A stretch of DNA of 64,000 bases from Bacillus pumilus (GCF_024498355.1 NZ_CP101833.1:2089001-2153000); one strand, 5' to 3'. Positions 34,334-45,025 are shown, counted from the stretch's first letter. A program made the numbers and translations. Notes: generated from the sequence alone by a model not told the origin.

Positions 34334-35809
34334 GTGAATACAGAAACTAACAATCCAAAAGCAGTCATTGTCATTTTTGGCGCAACAGGAGATCTTGCCA
34401 AACGCAAGCTCTACCCTTCTATACATAGACTTTATCATAGCGGAAAGCTTGGAGATCAATTCGCCGTTGTAGGTGTCGGGCGCCGCCCGTGGTCTCATGA
34501 GGACCTCAGAGCTGTGGTAAAAGAATCTGTCCCTTCTGATGATGCAGAAGCGAAAACAGAGGAATTCATTTCTCATTTCTATTATCATGATTTTGACGTA
34601 TCAAGCCCTGCTTCCTACCAGGCACTCAACACGCTTCTTTCCGGTCTTGAAGATACGTACAGTATCCCAAATAACCGTATGTTCTATTTAGCCATGGCAC
34701 CGGAATTCTTTGGAACGATTGCGAAGTTCTTAAAGAGTGAGGGCGTATCAGAAACAACCGGCTGGTCACGTCTTGTCATTGAAAAACCATTTGGACATGA
34801 CCTGCCAAGTGCCAAAACGTTAAATGAAGAAATTCGTGATGCATTTACAGAAGATCAAATTTATCGTATTGACCACTATCTCGGTAAACAAATGGTGCAA
34901 AACATTGAGGTCATCCGTTTTGCGAATGCGATCTTCGAACCACTTTGGACAAACCGCTATATTTCAAACATCCAAATTACATCGAGTGAATCTTTAGGTG
35001 TAGAAGACCGGGCTCGATATTACGAAAGTTCTGGTGCACTAAGAGACATGGTCCAAAACCATATGCTTCAGATGGTTGCACTTTTAGCAATGGAGCCTCC
35101 AATTAAGCTGAATACAGAGGAAATCCGAAGCGAAAAACGGAAAGCATTGCGTGCTCTTCGTCCTTTCTCTAAAGATGAGGTCGATCAATTCTTTGTCCGC
35201 GGGCAGTATGATGCTGGTACGATTGATGGCAGCATGGTTCCTTCCTATCTTGAAGAGCAAAATGTTGACCCGAACTCTAATACGGAAACATTCGTTGCAG
35301 GGAAGCTGCTGATCGATAACTTTAGATGGGCTGGCGTGCCATTTTACATTCGTACAGGAAAACGTTTAGAAAAGAAATCCACTCAAATCGTGGTTCAATT
35401 TAAAGACATTCCAATGAACCTGTACTATGGAAACGGGAATTCTATGCATCCAAACTTACTCGTTATTCACATTCAGCCAGATGAAGGCATTACCCTTCAC
35501 CTGAACGCTCGTAAGCTTGATGGCGGAACGTATGCGAAACCAATTAAGCTCGACTACCAAACGAACTATAATGACATCATGAATACACCAGAAGCATACG
35601 AAAAGCTGATTCATGACTGCTTATTGGGCGATGCTACAAACTTCGCTCACTGGGATGAAGTGGCACTTTCTTGGAACTTTGTTGATCCCATTTCTGAGAA
35701 ATGGGCAGAAAATAAAACCTTAAAACCAAATTACCCTGCTGGTTCTATGGGACCGAAAGAAGCGGATCAGCTTCTAGAGAAAGACGGGTATCATTGGTGG
35801 AATATATAA
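34334..35809 (+). CDS. zwf: glucose-6-phosphate 1-dehydrogenase
   Basis: 491 residues; first step of the oxidative pentose phosphate pathway. NADP site IFGATGDLAKRKLYPS, active-site peptide RIDHYLGKQMVQN, and PFYIRTGKRL. GTG start after TGAGGT. Nearly full identity in length and motifs to B. subtilis Zwf. Here it is separated from gndA by the gmu and glcU-gdh genes. Confidence 0.96.
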   Translation: MNTETNNPKAVIVIFGATGDLAKRKLYPSIHRLYHSGKLGDQFAVVGVGRRPWSHEDLRAVVKESVPSDDAEAKTEEFISHFYYHDFDVSSPASYQALNTLLSGLEDTYSIPNNRMFYLAMAPEFFGTIAKFLKSEGVSETTGWSRLVIEKPFGHDLPSAKTLNEEIRDAFTEDQIYRIDHYLGKQMVQNIEVIRFANAIFEPLWTNRYISNIQITSSESLGVEDRARYYESSGALRDMVQNHMLQMVALLAMEPPIKLNTEEIRSEKRKALRALRPFSKDEVDQFFVRGQYDAGTIDGSMVPSYLEEQNVDPNSNTETFVAGKLLIDNFRWAGVPFYIRTGKRLEKKSTQIVVQFKDIPMNLYYGNGNSMHPNLLVIHIQPDEGITLHLNARKLDGGTYAKPIKLDYQTNYNDIMNTPEAYEKLIHDCLLGDATNFAHWDEVALSWNFVDPISEKWAENKTLKPNYPAGSMGPKEADQLLEKDGYHWWNI

Positions 35810-35820
35810 AAACGATACGA

Positions 35821-35858
35821 AAAAAGAGCAGTCTCCCTAAGGGTTCTGCTCTTTTTTT
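35821..35858. terminator. terminator between zwf and gmuR
   Basis: Perfect 11-bp stem AAAAAGAGCAG / CTGCTCTTTTT with T runs on both strands; overlaps the gmuR stop. Confidence 0.85.
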
Positions 35859-36579
35859 ATCGTCCTGTTTTCGTAATTTCAACAGTTGAAAAGTCAAATT
35901 TATCATAGCGATGATGGCTAAAGGAGTATTCAAAAGGCCGGCCTGTGTTTAAATAAGCAACCTGCTCGACTTCAAGCACCGGATCACTTGGATCACAGCC
36001 TAAATACTGCTGATCAAGCTGATCTGATTTTGCCGCCCTTATTTTCTTGTGCGCCCCTGCCACTTTCAAATGAAGTTTCTTTGATATGTAGTCATAGATA
36101 GAACCCAGCAGAACCTCTTCATCTATTCCCTTAATCACATTTACTGGCATAAACGTTTTTTCTAATACATAAGGTTCTTCATCCACAAGGCGGAGACGGA
36201 TGATGTCATAAACGGGTGTGCTTGAGTCAATCGATAGGTGGGCTGCCACCTCTTCACTTGGGAAATGTACATCAAAGCGAATGATTTGGCTCGTCACGTT
36301 TTTATCTGCCATGACTTTCGTGAATCCTTTATTTTCATGGCCTGAGACGTTGATTGCACCTTGATTTAGCGCTGCCTTCACAATAAATGTGCCGTGACCT
36401 CTTTTTCTAAAGAGCAGACCTTCTGCCACGAGAAGATCGAGCGCACGCTTCATCGTCATTCTGCTACATTGAAATTCAGCGGCAAGCGAGTTTTCATCTG
36501 GAATGGGTTGATCTTCTGGATAATATGCTGTTCCTATTCGTTTTCTGATTTCTTCTGAAATGAGTTCGTACTTTTTCAT
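35857..36579 (-). CDS. gmuR: GntR/HutC-family repressor of the gmu operon (GmuR-like)
   Basis: 240 residues: N-terminal winged helix (YELISEEIRKRI, SRMTMKRALDLLVAEGLLFRKRGHGTFI) and C-terminal UTRA ligand domain (YDIIRLRLVDEEPYVLEKTFMP). Same order as gmuB-A-C-D-R of B. subtilis, where GmuR represses the operon until glucomannan oligosaccharides appear. ATG after GGTGGTG; a longer frame upstream was rejected. A likely operator lies in front of gmuB. Confidence 0.85.
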   Translation of the reverse strand: MKKYELISEEIRKRIGTAYYPEDQPIPDENSLAAEFQCSRMTMKRALDLLVAEGLLFRKRGHGTFIVKAALNQGAINVSGHENKGFTKVMADKNVTSQIIRFDVHFPSEEVAAHLSIDSSTPVYDIIRLRLVDEEPYVLEKTFMPVNVIKGIDEEVLLGSIYDYISKKLHLKVAGAHKKIRAAKSDQLDQQYLGCDPSDPVLEVEQVAYLNTGRPFEYSFSHHRYDKFDFSTVEITKTGR

Positions 36580-36614
36580 CTCACACCACCAACTGACTTG
36601 TTTTTTCATATCAT

Positions 36615-36630
36615 ATTATAGCGCTTTCTT
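36615..36630 (-). promoter_or_regulatory. -10 and cre-like site before gmuR
   Basis: Minus strand AAGAAAGCGCTATAA (36630-36616) fits the CcpA cre consensus with two mismatches and overlaps a consensus -10 TATAAT (36620-36615). No clear -35. Confidence 0.4.
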
Positions 36631-36729
36631 TATGGCGTTTTTTAGCCTTCCTCTCATTCTACACTAAGCCTAGTGAGCTTAAAAGCTTCCAGCGATTTTT
36701 GTTTGATTCTCTGCACCGTGCCATAAGAA

Positions 36730-36764
36730 AAATACTTGCCCTTTTTAAGAAAAGAGCAAGTATC
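36730..36764 (-). terminator. hairpin between gmuD and gmuR
   Basis: ATACTTGC (36732-36739) pairs with GCAAGTAT (36756-36763), with a further inner CTTTT/GAAAAG pairing; ATTTTTCTT follows on the minus strand. It would lower transcription into gmuR, which may have its own promoter. Confidence 0.65.
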
Positions 36765-36768
36765 TTCA

Positions 36769-38175
36769 TTAAAAACCGTTATTCTCTGAAACAGATTGAA
36801 ACCAGTATCCGCTTTTTTTAATGGTTCGCTTCCCGTCTTCTTGAAGGTCAACTGAGACAAATCCATAACGATTCTTATACGCATTCGACCATGACCAGTT
36901 ATCCATAAACGTCCACAGGTGATAGCCTTTCACATTGCTACCTTCTTGAATGGCTTGATGCACCCATTTGAGATGCTCAGAAATAAAGTCAATGCGGTAA
37001 TCGTCATGAATCATGCCTTCCTCATCCTTAAACCGCTCTTCTCCTTCGACACCCATTCCATTTTCAGAAATAAAGCATTCAATATTATCATAGTCTTTTT
37101 GGACTTTTTTCAATATATCGTAAATGCCTTTTTCATAGATTTCCCAGCCTCGATACACATTCATTTTTCTGCCTGGCATATCAAAAGAATCAAAGTAATG
37201 GTCTGGCATAAATGGTGCTTGAGGATGCGGCATATGCTCCTTTGCTTTCACTCTTCTTGGCTGATAATAGTTGATACCGAGAAGATCAATCGTATTCTCT
37301 TGAATGAGCGCGAGGTCTCCTTCCTCCATACGAGGCATAAAACCTTCTTTCTTTAACACTTCTACTAGTTTTTCAGGGAAGTGTCCTTTGACCGCAGGGT
37401 CTAGGAAGGATCGGTTAAAGAAAGTGTCAGCCATCTCAGCTGCTTCTACATCCCGAGGATTCTGGCTTCGCGGATACGAAGGGGTGAGATTCAGGATGAT
37501 GCCGATTTTCCCGTCCTGCTGCATCTCTTTGTAAGCCGCAATTGCCTTAGCGTTTGATAAAATTTCATGAAAACCGACTTGCACTGCCTTTTGGAAATCG
37601 ACTTCGTTTGGATAATGAAAGCTATACATATATCCGCCCTCTACAGGAACAATCGGTTCGTTATGGGTAAACCATTTTTTCACCCGGTCGCCAAATAACT
37701 GAAAGCACAATGCCGCATAGCTGACATAATCGTCTACCACCTGCCTGTTCACCCATCCGCCCTTCTCCTGCAGCGCCATTGGCATATCAAAATGGTAAAG
37801 GTTCACAAACGGTTCGATATCGTGTGCAATGAGTTCATTGATCACATCATTGTAAAAAGACACAGCTTCCTCATTGACCGCTCCTTTTCCTTCAGGTAAA
37901 AGGCGTGACCATGAAATTGATAGCCGAAACGAATTGTGGCCAATTTCTTTCATAAGGCGGATATCCTCTTTATACTTTCGGTAAAATTGAGATGTCACGC
38001 TCGGCCCTACACCATTAAAAAAACGTGTCGGCTCTTTTTCAAACCAGTGATCCCAAATGTTCGGTCCCTTTCCATCTCCAAGGACACTGCCTTCTGTTTG
38101 CGTGGCAGAGGCAGAAGATCCCCACCAGAAACCTTCTGGAAATGTATATGATTGCTTGTTATTTTCCATCGACAT
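36769..38175 (-). CDS. gmuD: GH1 phospho-beta-glucosidase/beta-mannosidase (GmuD-like)
   Basis: 468 residues, glycoside hydrolase family 1. Acid/base Glu in WFTHNEPIVP and nucleophile Glu in FISENGMGVEG; N-terminal signature PEGFWWGSSASATQTEG. Hydrolyses beta-glucosides or mannosides brought in and phosphorylated by the adjacent PTS. ATG after AAGGAGA; overlaps the end of gmuC by 17 bases. Confidence 0.88.
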   Translation of the reverse strand: MSMENNKQSYTFPEGFWWGSSASATQTEGSVLGDGKGPNIWDHWFEKEPTRFFNGVGPSVTSQFYRKYKEDIRLMKEIGHNSFRLSISWSRLLPEGKGAVNEEAVSFYNDVINELIAHDIEPFVNLYHFDMPMALQEKGGWVNRQVVDDYVSYAALCFQLFGDRVKKWFTHNEPIVPVEGGYMYSFHYPNEVDFQKAVQVGFHEILSNAKAIAAYKEMQQDGKIGIILNLTPSYPRSQNPRDVEAAEMADTFFNRSFLDPAVKGHFPEKLVEVLKKEGFMPRMEEGDLALIQENTIDLLGINYYQPRRVKAKEHMPHPQAPFMPDHYFDSFDMPGRKMNVYRGWEIYEKGIYDILKKVQKDYDNIECFISENGMGVEGEERFKDEEGMIHDDYRIDFISEHLKWVHQAIQEGSNVKGYHLWTFMDNWSWSNAYKNRYGFVSVDLQEDGKRTIKKSGYWFQSVSENNGF

Positions 38176-39505
38176 GTATTGAGTCTCCTTCGCCTTTGAT
38201 GTTTGTTGTCTTCGTTTTTTCCGTTGTGGTTATTTTTTCATTCTTCACATTCATACGGTCAATAAACTTCAGGAACGGGAACCAAATGACAAACACAATC
38301 ATTAAATTAAACAGCTGAAGCAGACCGCCTGCTAATGAATTTGTTGCCATGATCCCGCTAATAAAGATCGGCACCGTCCATGGAATATTCACGCCTGTCG
38401 GCGGCGGTACAATGCCTGTTGCCATCGCAAAATAAGAAATACATGTAATGACCATTGGCGCCAAAATCCACGGAATCAAAATAAGCGGATTCATCACAAT
38501 TGGTAAACCGAAGATAATCGGTTCATTGACGTTAAATAATCCTGGTCCTAAGCCGAGCTTTGCGACTTGTTTTAATTGCTTACTTTTCAGGAAAATTAAA
38601 ATCGTAAACACAACAGCCAGCGTCATACCGGTTCCACCCATGCCAACCGTATAGATTTCGATAAACTGCTTGCTGATGATGTTAGGAACCTCACCTGTTT
38701 TTGTATAGCTTTCAAGGTTTTGAATGGACAACGTATTCCAAATCGGGTCCATGACAGAATTAATAATAATTTGGCCGTGCAATCCAAAAAACCAAAGAAT
38801 TTGTATAAAGAAAACGGCGATCAGCGTCGGAATGATACCGCTTCCAAGACCAACAAGCGGGGCCTGAACTGCATGATAAATCAGGTCATGCATATTTGTG
38901 TGAAAGCCTTGTGTAATGATGATATTGATCAGCAAAAAGGCTGTTAATGTAAGGGTAGCCGGAATCAGTGCAGCAAAAGACTTTGAAACAGCTGGCGGAA
39001 CCCCTTGAGGCATATTGATGACGAATTTCTTTTGCACAAAATAACGATAAATCTCAGCTGATAAAAAGCCTGTAATCATTCCAAGGAACATACCCTTTGC
39101 ACCTAAGCGGTCGACCGGGATCACTCCTGCAATGGAAGCAGCGCCCTCTTGTTCTAGTAAAAATGGCGTCAGTAGTAAAAATGATGCTAAAGCGATGACA
39201 CCGCCAAATACAGCTTCCACTTCATAGCTTTTCGATAAATAGTAGCCAATCCCAAATACAACAAACACACTCATAATGCTGATGGTCGCACTTGGCGCGA
39301 TATTCAGTGCAGACTGAAACCCTTCCAGTGCTGTTTGACTCATGATTTTATCTAAAAATGGCAAATTCATTAACACAACCATAATGGATCCAAAGATGGT
39401 GAGCGGGAACGCAAGCATAAAGGCATCCCGTAATACGCCTAAATAGCGGTTGTTGTTCAATCTCCCAGCAATCGGAACCAAAATGGCACTTATTTTATCA
39501 AACAT
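38159..39505 (-). CDS. gmuC: PTS lactose/cellobiose-family permease, EIIC (GmuC-like)
   Basis: 448 residues with about ten membrane helices. Lac-family EIIC features: MFDKISAILVPIAGRLNNNRYLGVLRDAFMLAFP at the N terminus and the substrate-site segment NVNEPIIFGLPIVMNP. Transports cellobiose-, lichenan- or glucomannan-type oligosaccharides. ATG after GGGGGGAA. Confidence 0.9.
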   Translation of the reverse strand: MFDKISAILVPIAGRLNNNRYLGVLRDAFMLAFPLTIFGSIMVVLMNLPFLDKIMSQTALEGFQSALNIAPSATISIMSVFVVFGIGYYLSKSYEVEAVFGGVIALASFLLLTPFLLEQEGAASIAGVIPVDRLGAKGMFLGMITGFLSAEIYRYFVQKKFVINMPQGVPPAVSKSFAALIPATLTLTAFLLINIIITQGFHTNMHDLIYHAVQAPLVGLGSGIIPTLIAVFFIQILWFFGLHGQIIINSVMDPIWNTLSIQNLESYTKTGEVPNIISKQFIEIYTVGMGGTGMTLAVVFTILIFLKSKQLKQVAKLGLGPGLFNVNEPIIFGLPIVMNPLILIPWILAPMVITCISYFAMATGIVPPPTGVNIPWTVPIFISGIMATNSLAGGLLQLFNLMIVFVIWFPFLKFIDRMNVKNEKITTTEKTKTTNIKGEGDSIHVDGK

Positions 39506-39530
39506 TGGTTTCCCCCCTTGTTTACACCCT

Positions 39531-39863
39531 TTATTGTTTTAGCGATTGGAATATCGGCAGAAGCTCTCCCACAAGCTCCTTGATGGTAATGGTCGACATT
39601 AAGTGATCTTCAGCGTGCATGAGCAGTAAGGAGAATGATGTGGTTTTCCCGCTTGCCTCCTGCTGTACGAGCTGAAAATGGATTTCATGTGCATTCCGCA
39701 AATCTTCTTCAGCTTCTTTCATGAGGTCAAACGCTTCTTCTTCTTGACCTTCTCTAAATTGTTTAAGAGATTGAAGCAATTTGCTTCGTGCATTGCCGCT
39801 GTGTAAGATCAATTGAAAACTGACTTGTTCCTCGGTGAGTCCTTCGAGCGTTTTCTTTTCCAT
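39531..39863 (-). CDS. gmuA: PTS EIIA, lactose/cellobiose family (GmuA-like)
   Basis: 110 residues, all-helical trimeric EIIA. The phosphorylated His is in LLLMHAEDHLMSTI. Hands phosphate from HPr to EIIB. ATG three bases after the gmuB stop. Confidence 0.9.
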   Translation of the reverse strand: MEKKTLEGLTEEQVSFQLILHSGNARSKLLQSLKQFREGQEEEAFDLMKEAEEDLRNAHEIHFQLVQQEASGKTTSFSLLLMHAEDHLMSTITIKELVGELLPIFQSLKQ

Positions 39864-39866
39864 CCT

Positions 39867-40178
39867 TTAAGATTCCTCCATCAATGCAACCGCTTGTTCA
39901 TACGCTTTTTGTCCATCTGCAAGCCCATAGGCCTGCATATCAATGACCTCTACCTCAATCCCGTATTTTTTTGCTTCTTTTTGAAGGTCGCCTTTTAAAA
40001 AGCTCATTTGCGGTCCAATTAACACCACATCCGCATTCGCCATTTCTTTTCTCGCTTGATCTTGCCCGACTGCCCAAATCTCTGCTTCGTCCCCAATCGA
40101 ATCGGCATGGGCTTTCATCTTCGTGACTAGTAAACTCGTAGACATTCCTGAACTGCATGCTAATAAAATACGTTTCAT
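39867..40178 (-). CDS. gmuB: PTS EIIB, lactose/cellobiose family (GmuB-like)
   Basis: 103 residues; phospho-Cys in MKRILLACSSGMSTSLLV. Passes phosphate to sugar bound by EIIC. ATG chosen after GGGGTGAGAG; the frame is open 25 codons upstream, through the promoter. First gene of the operon. Confidence 0.9.
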   Translation of the reverse strand: MKRILLACSSGMSTSLLVTKMKAHADSIGDEAEIWAVGQDQARKEMANADVVLIGPQMSFLKGDLQKEAKKYGIEVEVIDMQAYGLADGQKAYEQAVALMEES

Positions 40179-40200
40179 TTCTCTCACCCCATTGTTGTAA

Positions 40201-40255
40201 TAAAAGCGCTTCCAAATAATATTATATATTTTTATTTTTAAATGTCTAGACATTT
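40201..40255 (-). promoter_or_regulatory. gmu promoter with GmuR-type operator and cre site
   Basis: Minus strand: perfect 16-bp palindrome AAATGTCTAGACATTT (40255-40240), typical of HutC-type GntR operators (GTCTAGAC core). It overlaps a -35 TAGACA (40248-40243); 16-base spacer; -10 TATAAT (40226-40221). TTGGAAGCGCTTTTA (40215-40201), a 14-of-15 cre match, lies at the start site. Confidence 0.75.
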
Positions 40256-40281
40256 CATTTTATTTGTCTGTATTTTATAAA

Positions 40282-40309
40282 AAAAGAGCATATCTATGTA
40301 TACTCTTTT
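40282..40309 (-). terminator. terminator of glcU-gdh
   Basis: AAAAGAGCATA (40282-40292) pairs with TATACTCTTTT (40299-40309), one wobble, then TTTATAAAATA on the minus strand. Closer to gdh, 40319-40355 carries a degenerate copy of the GACAAAGGG hairpin seen at 11791. Confidence 0.55.
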
Positions 40310-40363
40310 CAGATGATTGACAAAGGGTAAAATGATCTTTGCTTTAGCTTTTTGTCTCTCTCT

Positions 40364-41161
<798 letters not shown>

Positions 41162-42037
41162 CTATTTTGTAAAGCCTAATAGCACGCCGCCTGCAATGAT
41201 CATCAAGCAGCCTGCAATCACAAAGCTTGTTTTAGATGCTTTCTCTTTTAATAAGTAAATGCCGCCCAATGTTGAGATGACAATCCCTGTCTGTGACATC
41301 GAAAAGCTCACGGCTACGCCAATTAGCGGAATGGCTAAAAGAAGCCCTAGATTTCCTGTCGACCAAACAAGCCCTGCAATGATATTTCTGAACGTATATT
41401 TGCTAAACGGATCTTGCTTTAGACTAATGGCCAGGGATGAAAGCAGCATGCCGACGGATTGTGGGACGAGGGCAGACCATCCATCAATATCAAACCATCT
41501 TAAAATGACGACATATCCGACGTAGCCAACGGTTGAAATGAGTAGAATGATGATCCCTTTTTTAAAATTGCCTCCGCCATTCCCGCCATTCTTTTTTTGA
41601 CCGAGTGATGTCATCACAACGCCTGCAATGATCAGTAAAATGGCACAAGAACCAATAAGTATGACCGTCATCGTTTGCCATTCTTTGAAGACCATGACGC
41701 CAAATAATGTTGTGCTCACAAGCTGCATGCCCGTTGATAAAGGAACTGCCTTAGACACTCCGAGAAAGGCGACACTTGAGAGCTGATTCATTTGGCCAAT
41801 GCTCCAAAAAATCCCTGAAATGACTGAAACCGCAAAAATAAGCGGTGTGAGCTCTGGCATTTTGATCAAAAAGGCGCCAATTGAAAATAAAAAGGCGCCA
41901 AGGGTAATGCCAAGTGTTTGCTGGTATGCATTCCCGCCAAGTTTGACACTGATGAGAACAATACTTCCCCAAAATATCGCTGGGAGAAGTGCATATAAAA
42001 TGCCCACTTCTATCCCTACTTTCATTCTTTTTTTCAT
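41162..42037 (-). CDS. glcU: glucose uptake protein GlcU
   Basis: 291 residues, ten membrane helices of the DMT type, starting about EVGILYALLPAIFWGSIVL. GlcU is a proton-linked glucose/ribose permease that supplies Gdh. ATG after AGAGGG; the 33 upstream open codons would run through the gndA terminator. No convincing sigma-G promoter could be picked out in the short leader. Confidence 0.9.
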   Translation of the reverse strand: MKKRMKVGIEVGILYALLPAIFWGSIVLISVKLGGNAYQQTLGITLGAFLFSIGAFLIKMPELTPLIFAVSVISGIFWSIGQMNQLSSVAFLGVSKAVPLSTGMQLVSTTLFGVMVFKEWQTMTVILIGSCAILLIIAGVVMTSLGQKKNGGNGGGNFKKGIIILLISTVGYVGYVVILRWFDIDGWSALVPQSVGMLLSSLAISLKQDPFSKYTFRNIIAGLVWSTGNLGLLLAIPLIGVAVSFSMSQTGIVISTLGGIYLLKEKASKTSFVIAGCLMIIAGGVLLGFTK

Positions 42038-42084
42038 AGCATCCCTCTTTTTCGCATTTTTAGCCGAAAATATGAAAAAACAAA

Positions 42085-42109
42085 AAAACCTTACCAAAGG
42101 TAAGGTTTT
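42085..42109 (-). terminator. terminator of gndA
   Basis: Perfect 11-bp stem AAAACCTTACC-AAA-GGTAAGGTTTT, 15 bases after the gndA stop, then TTTT on the minus strand. Confidence 0.85.
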
Positions 42110-42123
42110 CTGCCGCTTTATGC

Positions 42124-43533
42124 TTATTTCATCCATTCAGTATGGAATACGCCTTCTTTATCTGTTCGCTCGTACGTATGTGCACCGAAGTAGTCACGTT
42201 GTGCTTGAATTAAGTTCGCTGGAAGCACAGCTGTGCGATAGCTATCAAAGTAAGCAAGTGCACTTGAGAATGAAGGAACAGGAACTCCTTGTTCAACAGC
42301 AAGTGAAATGACTTTACGAAGTGATGATTGATAGCTTTCGGCGATATCCTTGAAGTAAGGATCAAGCAATAGGTTTTTCAGTTCAGGGTTACGGTCATAT
42401 GCTTCTTTAATTTGTTGCAAGAAGGCTGCACGAATGATACATCCACCGCGGAAGATCATCGCAATTTCACCGTATTTTAAATCCCAGTTATATTCATCAG
42501 ATGCTGCTTTCATTTGCGCAAAACCTTGAGCGTAAGAACAAATTTTACTCATGAATAGAGCTTTTCTGACAGCTTCGATCAGCGCTTGTTTATCATCAGC
42601 TGATTGAGTCGGCTCAGGGCCTTGGATTAATTTGCTTGCTTCAACACGCTCATCTTTCATCGCTGAAATAAAGCGCGCAAAAACAGACTCCGTAATGATT
42701 GGAAGCGGGACACCTAGATCAAGTGAGCTTTGGCTTGTCCATTTTCCAGTTCCTTTTTGTCCAGCTTTATCTAAGATGACATCCACAAGCGGCTGGTTTG
42801 TTTCTTCATCCACTTTTGTGAAAATATCAGCTGTAATTTCGATTAAGTAGCTGTCAAGCTCGCCTTTATTCCACTCTGAGAATACTTCATGAAGCTCTTG
42901 TGCTGATAATCCAGCGACATGCTTCAATATAAAGTATGACTCAGAGATCAATTGCATGTCTCCGTACTCAATGCCGTTATGGACCATTTTGACATAATGA
43001 CCTGCTCCATCTGGACCGATATACGTTGTACAAGGCTCGCCGTCTACTTTTGCAGAGATCGCTTCTAAAATTGGTTTCACTAGCTCATGCGCTTCTTTTT
43101 GACCGCCAGGCATGATAGATGGGCCTTTTAGTGCGCCTTCTTCACCGCCAGAAACACCCGTTCCAATGAAGTGAATGCCACTTTCCGCAAGCTCTTGATT
43201 ACGTCTTTGTGTATCCTTGTAATATGTATTTCCACCATCAATTAAAATGTCACCTTTCTCTAGGTGAGGAAGTAATGATTGAATGGTTGCATCCGTTGCT
43301 GCACCAGCTTTCACCATTAAAAGAATTTTACGCGGTGTTTCAAGCGACTGAACAAATTCTTCGATGCTGTATGTGCCTACAACGTTTTTCCCTTTTGATT
43401 CTTGAAGAAATTCTTCTGTTTTGCTGCTAGATCTGTTATAAACAGACACGGAGAAACCGCGGCTTTCAATATTAAGGGCAAGGTTTTTCCCCATAACGGC
43501 TAGTCCAACCACACCGATTTGTTGTTTTGACAT
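42124..43533 (-). CDS. gndA: 6-phosphogluconate dehydrogenase, decarboxylating
   Basis: 469 residues; third step of the oxidative pentose phosphate pathway. Cofactor motif [15 protein letters not shown], substrate motif [19 protein letters not shown], catalytic Lys in [19 protein letters not shown] after AGAAGGGA. B. subtilis has GndA here (NADP type) and GntZ elsewhere. Confidence 0.95.
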   Translation of the reverse strand: MSKQQIGVVGLAVMGKNLALNIESRGFSVSVYNRSSSKTEEFLQESKGKNVVGTYSIEEFVQSLETPRKILLMVKAGAATDATIQSLLPHLEKGDILIDGGNTYYKDTQRRNQELAESGIHFIGTGVSGGEEGALKGPSIMPGGQKEAHELVKPILEAISAKVDGEPCTTYIGPDGAGHYVKMVHNGIEYGDMQLISESYFILKHVAGLSAQELHEVFSEWNKGELDSYLIEITADIFTKVDEETNQPLVDVILDKAGQKGTGKWTSQSSLDLGVPLPIITESVFARFISAMKDERVEASKLIQGPEPTQSADDKQALIEAVRKALFMSKICSYAQGFAQMKAASDEYNWDLKYGEIAMIFRGGCIIRAAFLQQIKEAYDRNPELKNLLLDPYFKDIAESYQSSLRKVISLAVEQGVPVPSFSSALAYFDSYRTAVLPANLIQAQRDYFGAHTYERTDKEGVFHTEWMK

Positions 43534-43631
43534 AATTCTGACGTCCCTTCTAACACACTATATTGATTACTGCTGAAATGATGTACCCTTTGAAATTACC
43601 ACAACATCACCTCTTTTATCAAGTTTTCAGG

Positions 43632-44870
43632 CTAGTCATTTCCTCTTTCGTCCTGAAAAAAGTCTTTATTAAAACTTGTACCGCTTGTTTTGCTCTCTTT
43701 TTCCTTAATGGTCATCCCTCTTTGAATCAATGGCTTTCCATACTTTTCTTTGAGGTCGTCTAAAATGGATTGGAGCGGCTCTTCTTTTGCATCTTCTGTA
43801 TAAGAAAATAAATCAAGCTGCTTGACGGCTGATTTTCGTTCTACAAGATCTGTCCCCGTCACACCTAAGAGCCTTACTGGCTGGTCATTCCAATGCTTAA
43901 GGAATAACTGCTTTGCCGCCTCAAATAGATCTTCCTTTCGATCGGTTGGATTCGTGAGCATGACGCTTCGTGTGATATTTTTCCAGCTAGCATACCGAAT
44001 CATAATGAGCAGCCGATTCGCCATCACTTCTTTTCTCCTTAATCTTGCGCTCACGGATTGTGACAGTTTTTCGATTAAAGTGACGAGCTCATCTGTATCG
44101 TCAGAATCATGCGGAAGGGTTGAAGAATTGCCGACGGATTTAAATTCATATATCCTGTCAGGATCAACGATACCGTCATGCTCACCATTCGCCTTTTGTT
44201 TTAATCTCGGCCCATTGATACCTAACAATTCTTTTAACGCATACTCATTTGCTTTCGCTAAATCTTCAATGGTATGAATTCCGATCGTTTTCAATTTATC
44301 TGCCGTTTTTTGCCCAACACCATGCATGTCACCTGCTGGCAGCGGCCAGAGCATTTGCGGGACATCTCGTTTACGCAAAATGGTGATACCCATTGGCTTT
44401 TTCCAATTAGACGCCATTTTGGCTAAAAATTTATTCGGTGCAATGCCGATACTTGAAGGAAGCATGAGCTCTTCTACTAGCCTCGTTTGAATATCATGAG
44501 CGGTTTTCACTGCATGTTCGGCATATGGCGTATGCGTTAAATCAATATAGCCTTCATCAATCGATACTGGTTCAACTAAATCGCTATATTCTCTTAGTAT
44601 CGTAAACATTTCTTGTGAGGAGCTGCGATATCGGTCAAAGTTTGGCGTACGGACAATCAGTCCAGGACAAAGCCGCTTCGCTTCCCACAATGGCATCGGC
44701 GGCTTCACACCTAATGCCCTTGCCTCGTAGCTGCACGTCACAACAATCCCTTTACGCTCTTTCGCATTTCCGCTAATGGCTAAAGGTTTCCCTCTCAGAG
44801 AAGAGTCATACGCCATTTCTACATTGGCATAAAAAGCATTCATGTCTATGTGAAAAATAATATTTGACAT
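43632..44870 (-). CDS. polY1: Y-family DNA polymerase PolY1 (YqjH, DinB/Pol IV type)
   Basis: 412 residues, error-prone polymerase IV type. Catalytic residues in IFHIDMNAFYANVE and PVSIDEGYIDL; HhH in HGVGQKTADKLKTIGI; little finger; beta-clamp motif QLDLFSY; ending SFNKDFFQDE like B. subtilis YqjH. ATG at 44870 chosen after GGGG. Unlike polY2 no LexA box is seen in front. Confidence 0.93.
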   Translation of the reverse strand: MSNIIFHIDMNAFYANVEMAYDSSLRGKPLAISGNAKERKGIVVTCSYEARALGVKPPMPLWEAKRLCPGLIVRTPNFDRYRSSSQEMFTILREYSDLVEPVSIDEGYIDLTHTPYAEHAVKTAHDIQTRLVEELMLPSSIGIAPNKFLAKMASNWKKPMGITILRKRDVPQMLWPLPAGDMHGVGQKTADKLKTIGIHTIEDLAKANEYALKELLGINGPRLKQKANGEHDGIVDPDRIYEFKSVGNSSTLPHDSDDTDELVTLIEKLSQSVSARLRRKEVMANRLLIMIRYASWKNITRSVMLTNPTDRKEDLFEAAKQLFLKHWNDQPVRLLGVTGTDLVERKSAVKQLDLFSYTEDAKEEPLQSILDDLKEKYGKPLIQRGMTIKEKESKTSGTSFNKDFFQDERGND

Positions 44871-44983
44871 TGGCATAACCCCATTCTCTTGTCTACCTAT
44901 ATTTTGAATCAGTTCAGAATGAATCAATCATTGCAGATTCCCTTTTATACTCAATTATACATTGATTTGATTCACCTTTCCTC

Positions 44984-45015
44984 AAAAAAAACCTTCTCCT
45001 AAGAAAGAGAAGGCT
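44984..45015 (-). terminator. terminator of cynD
   Basis: Stem AGCCTTCTC / GAGAAGGTT followed by TTTTTTT on the minus strand, 10 bases after the cynD stop. Confidence 0.8.
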
Positions 45016-45025
45016 CCACGTTCAT

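Noticed and set aside
36769..40178. Naming the PTS operon licBCAH
   Set aside because: The gene order EIIB-EIIA-EIIC-glucosidase-GntR and the GntR-type operator fit gmuBACDR; lic has another order and a PRD-type activator.
42038..42084. Sigma-G promoter for glcU-gdh
   Set aside because: The 47-base leader after the gndA terminator has TTCATATT but no matching -10 at the proper distance.
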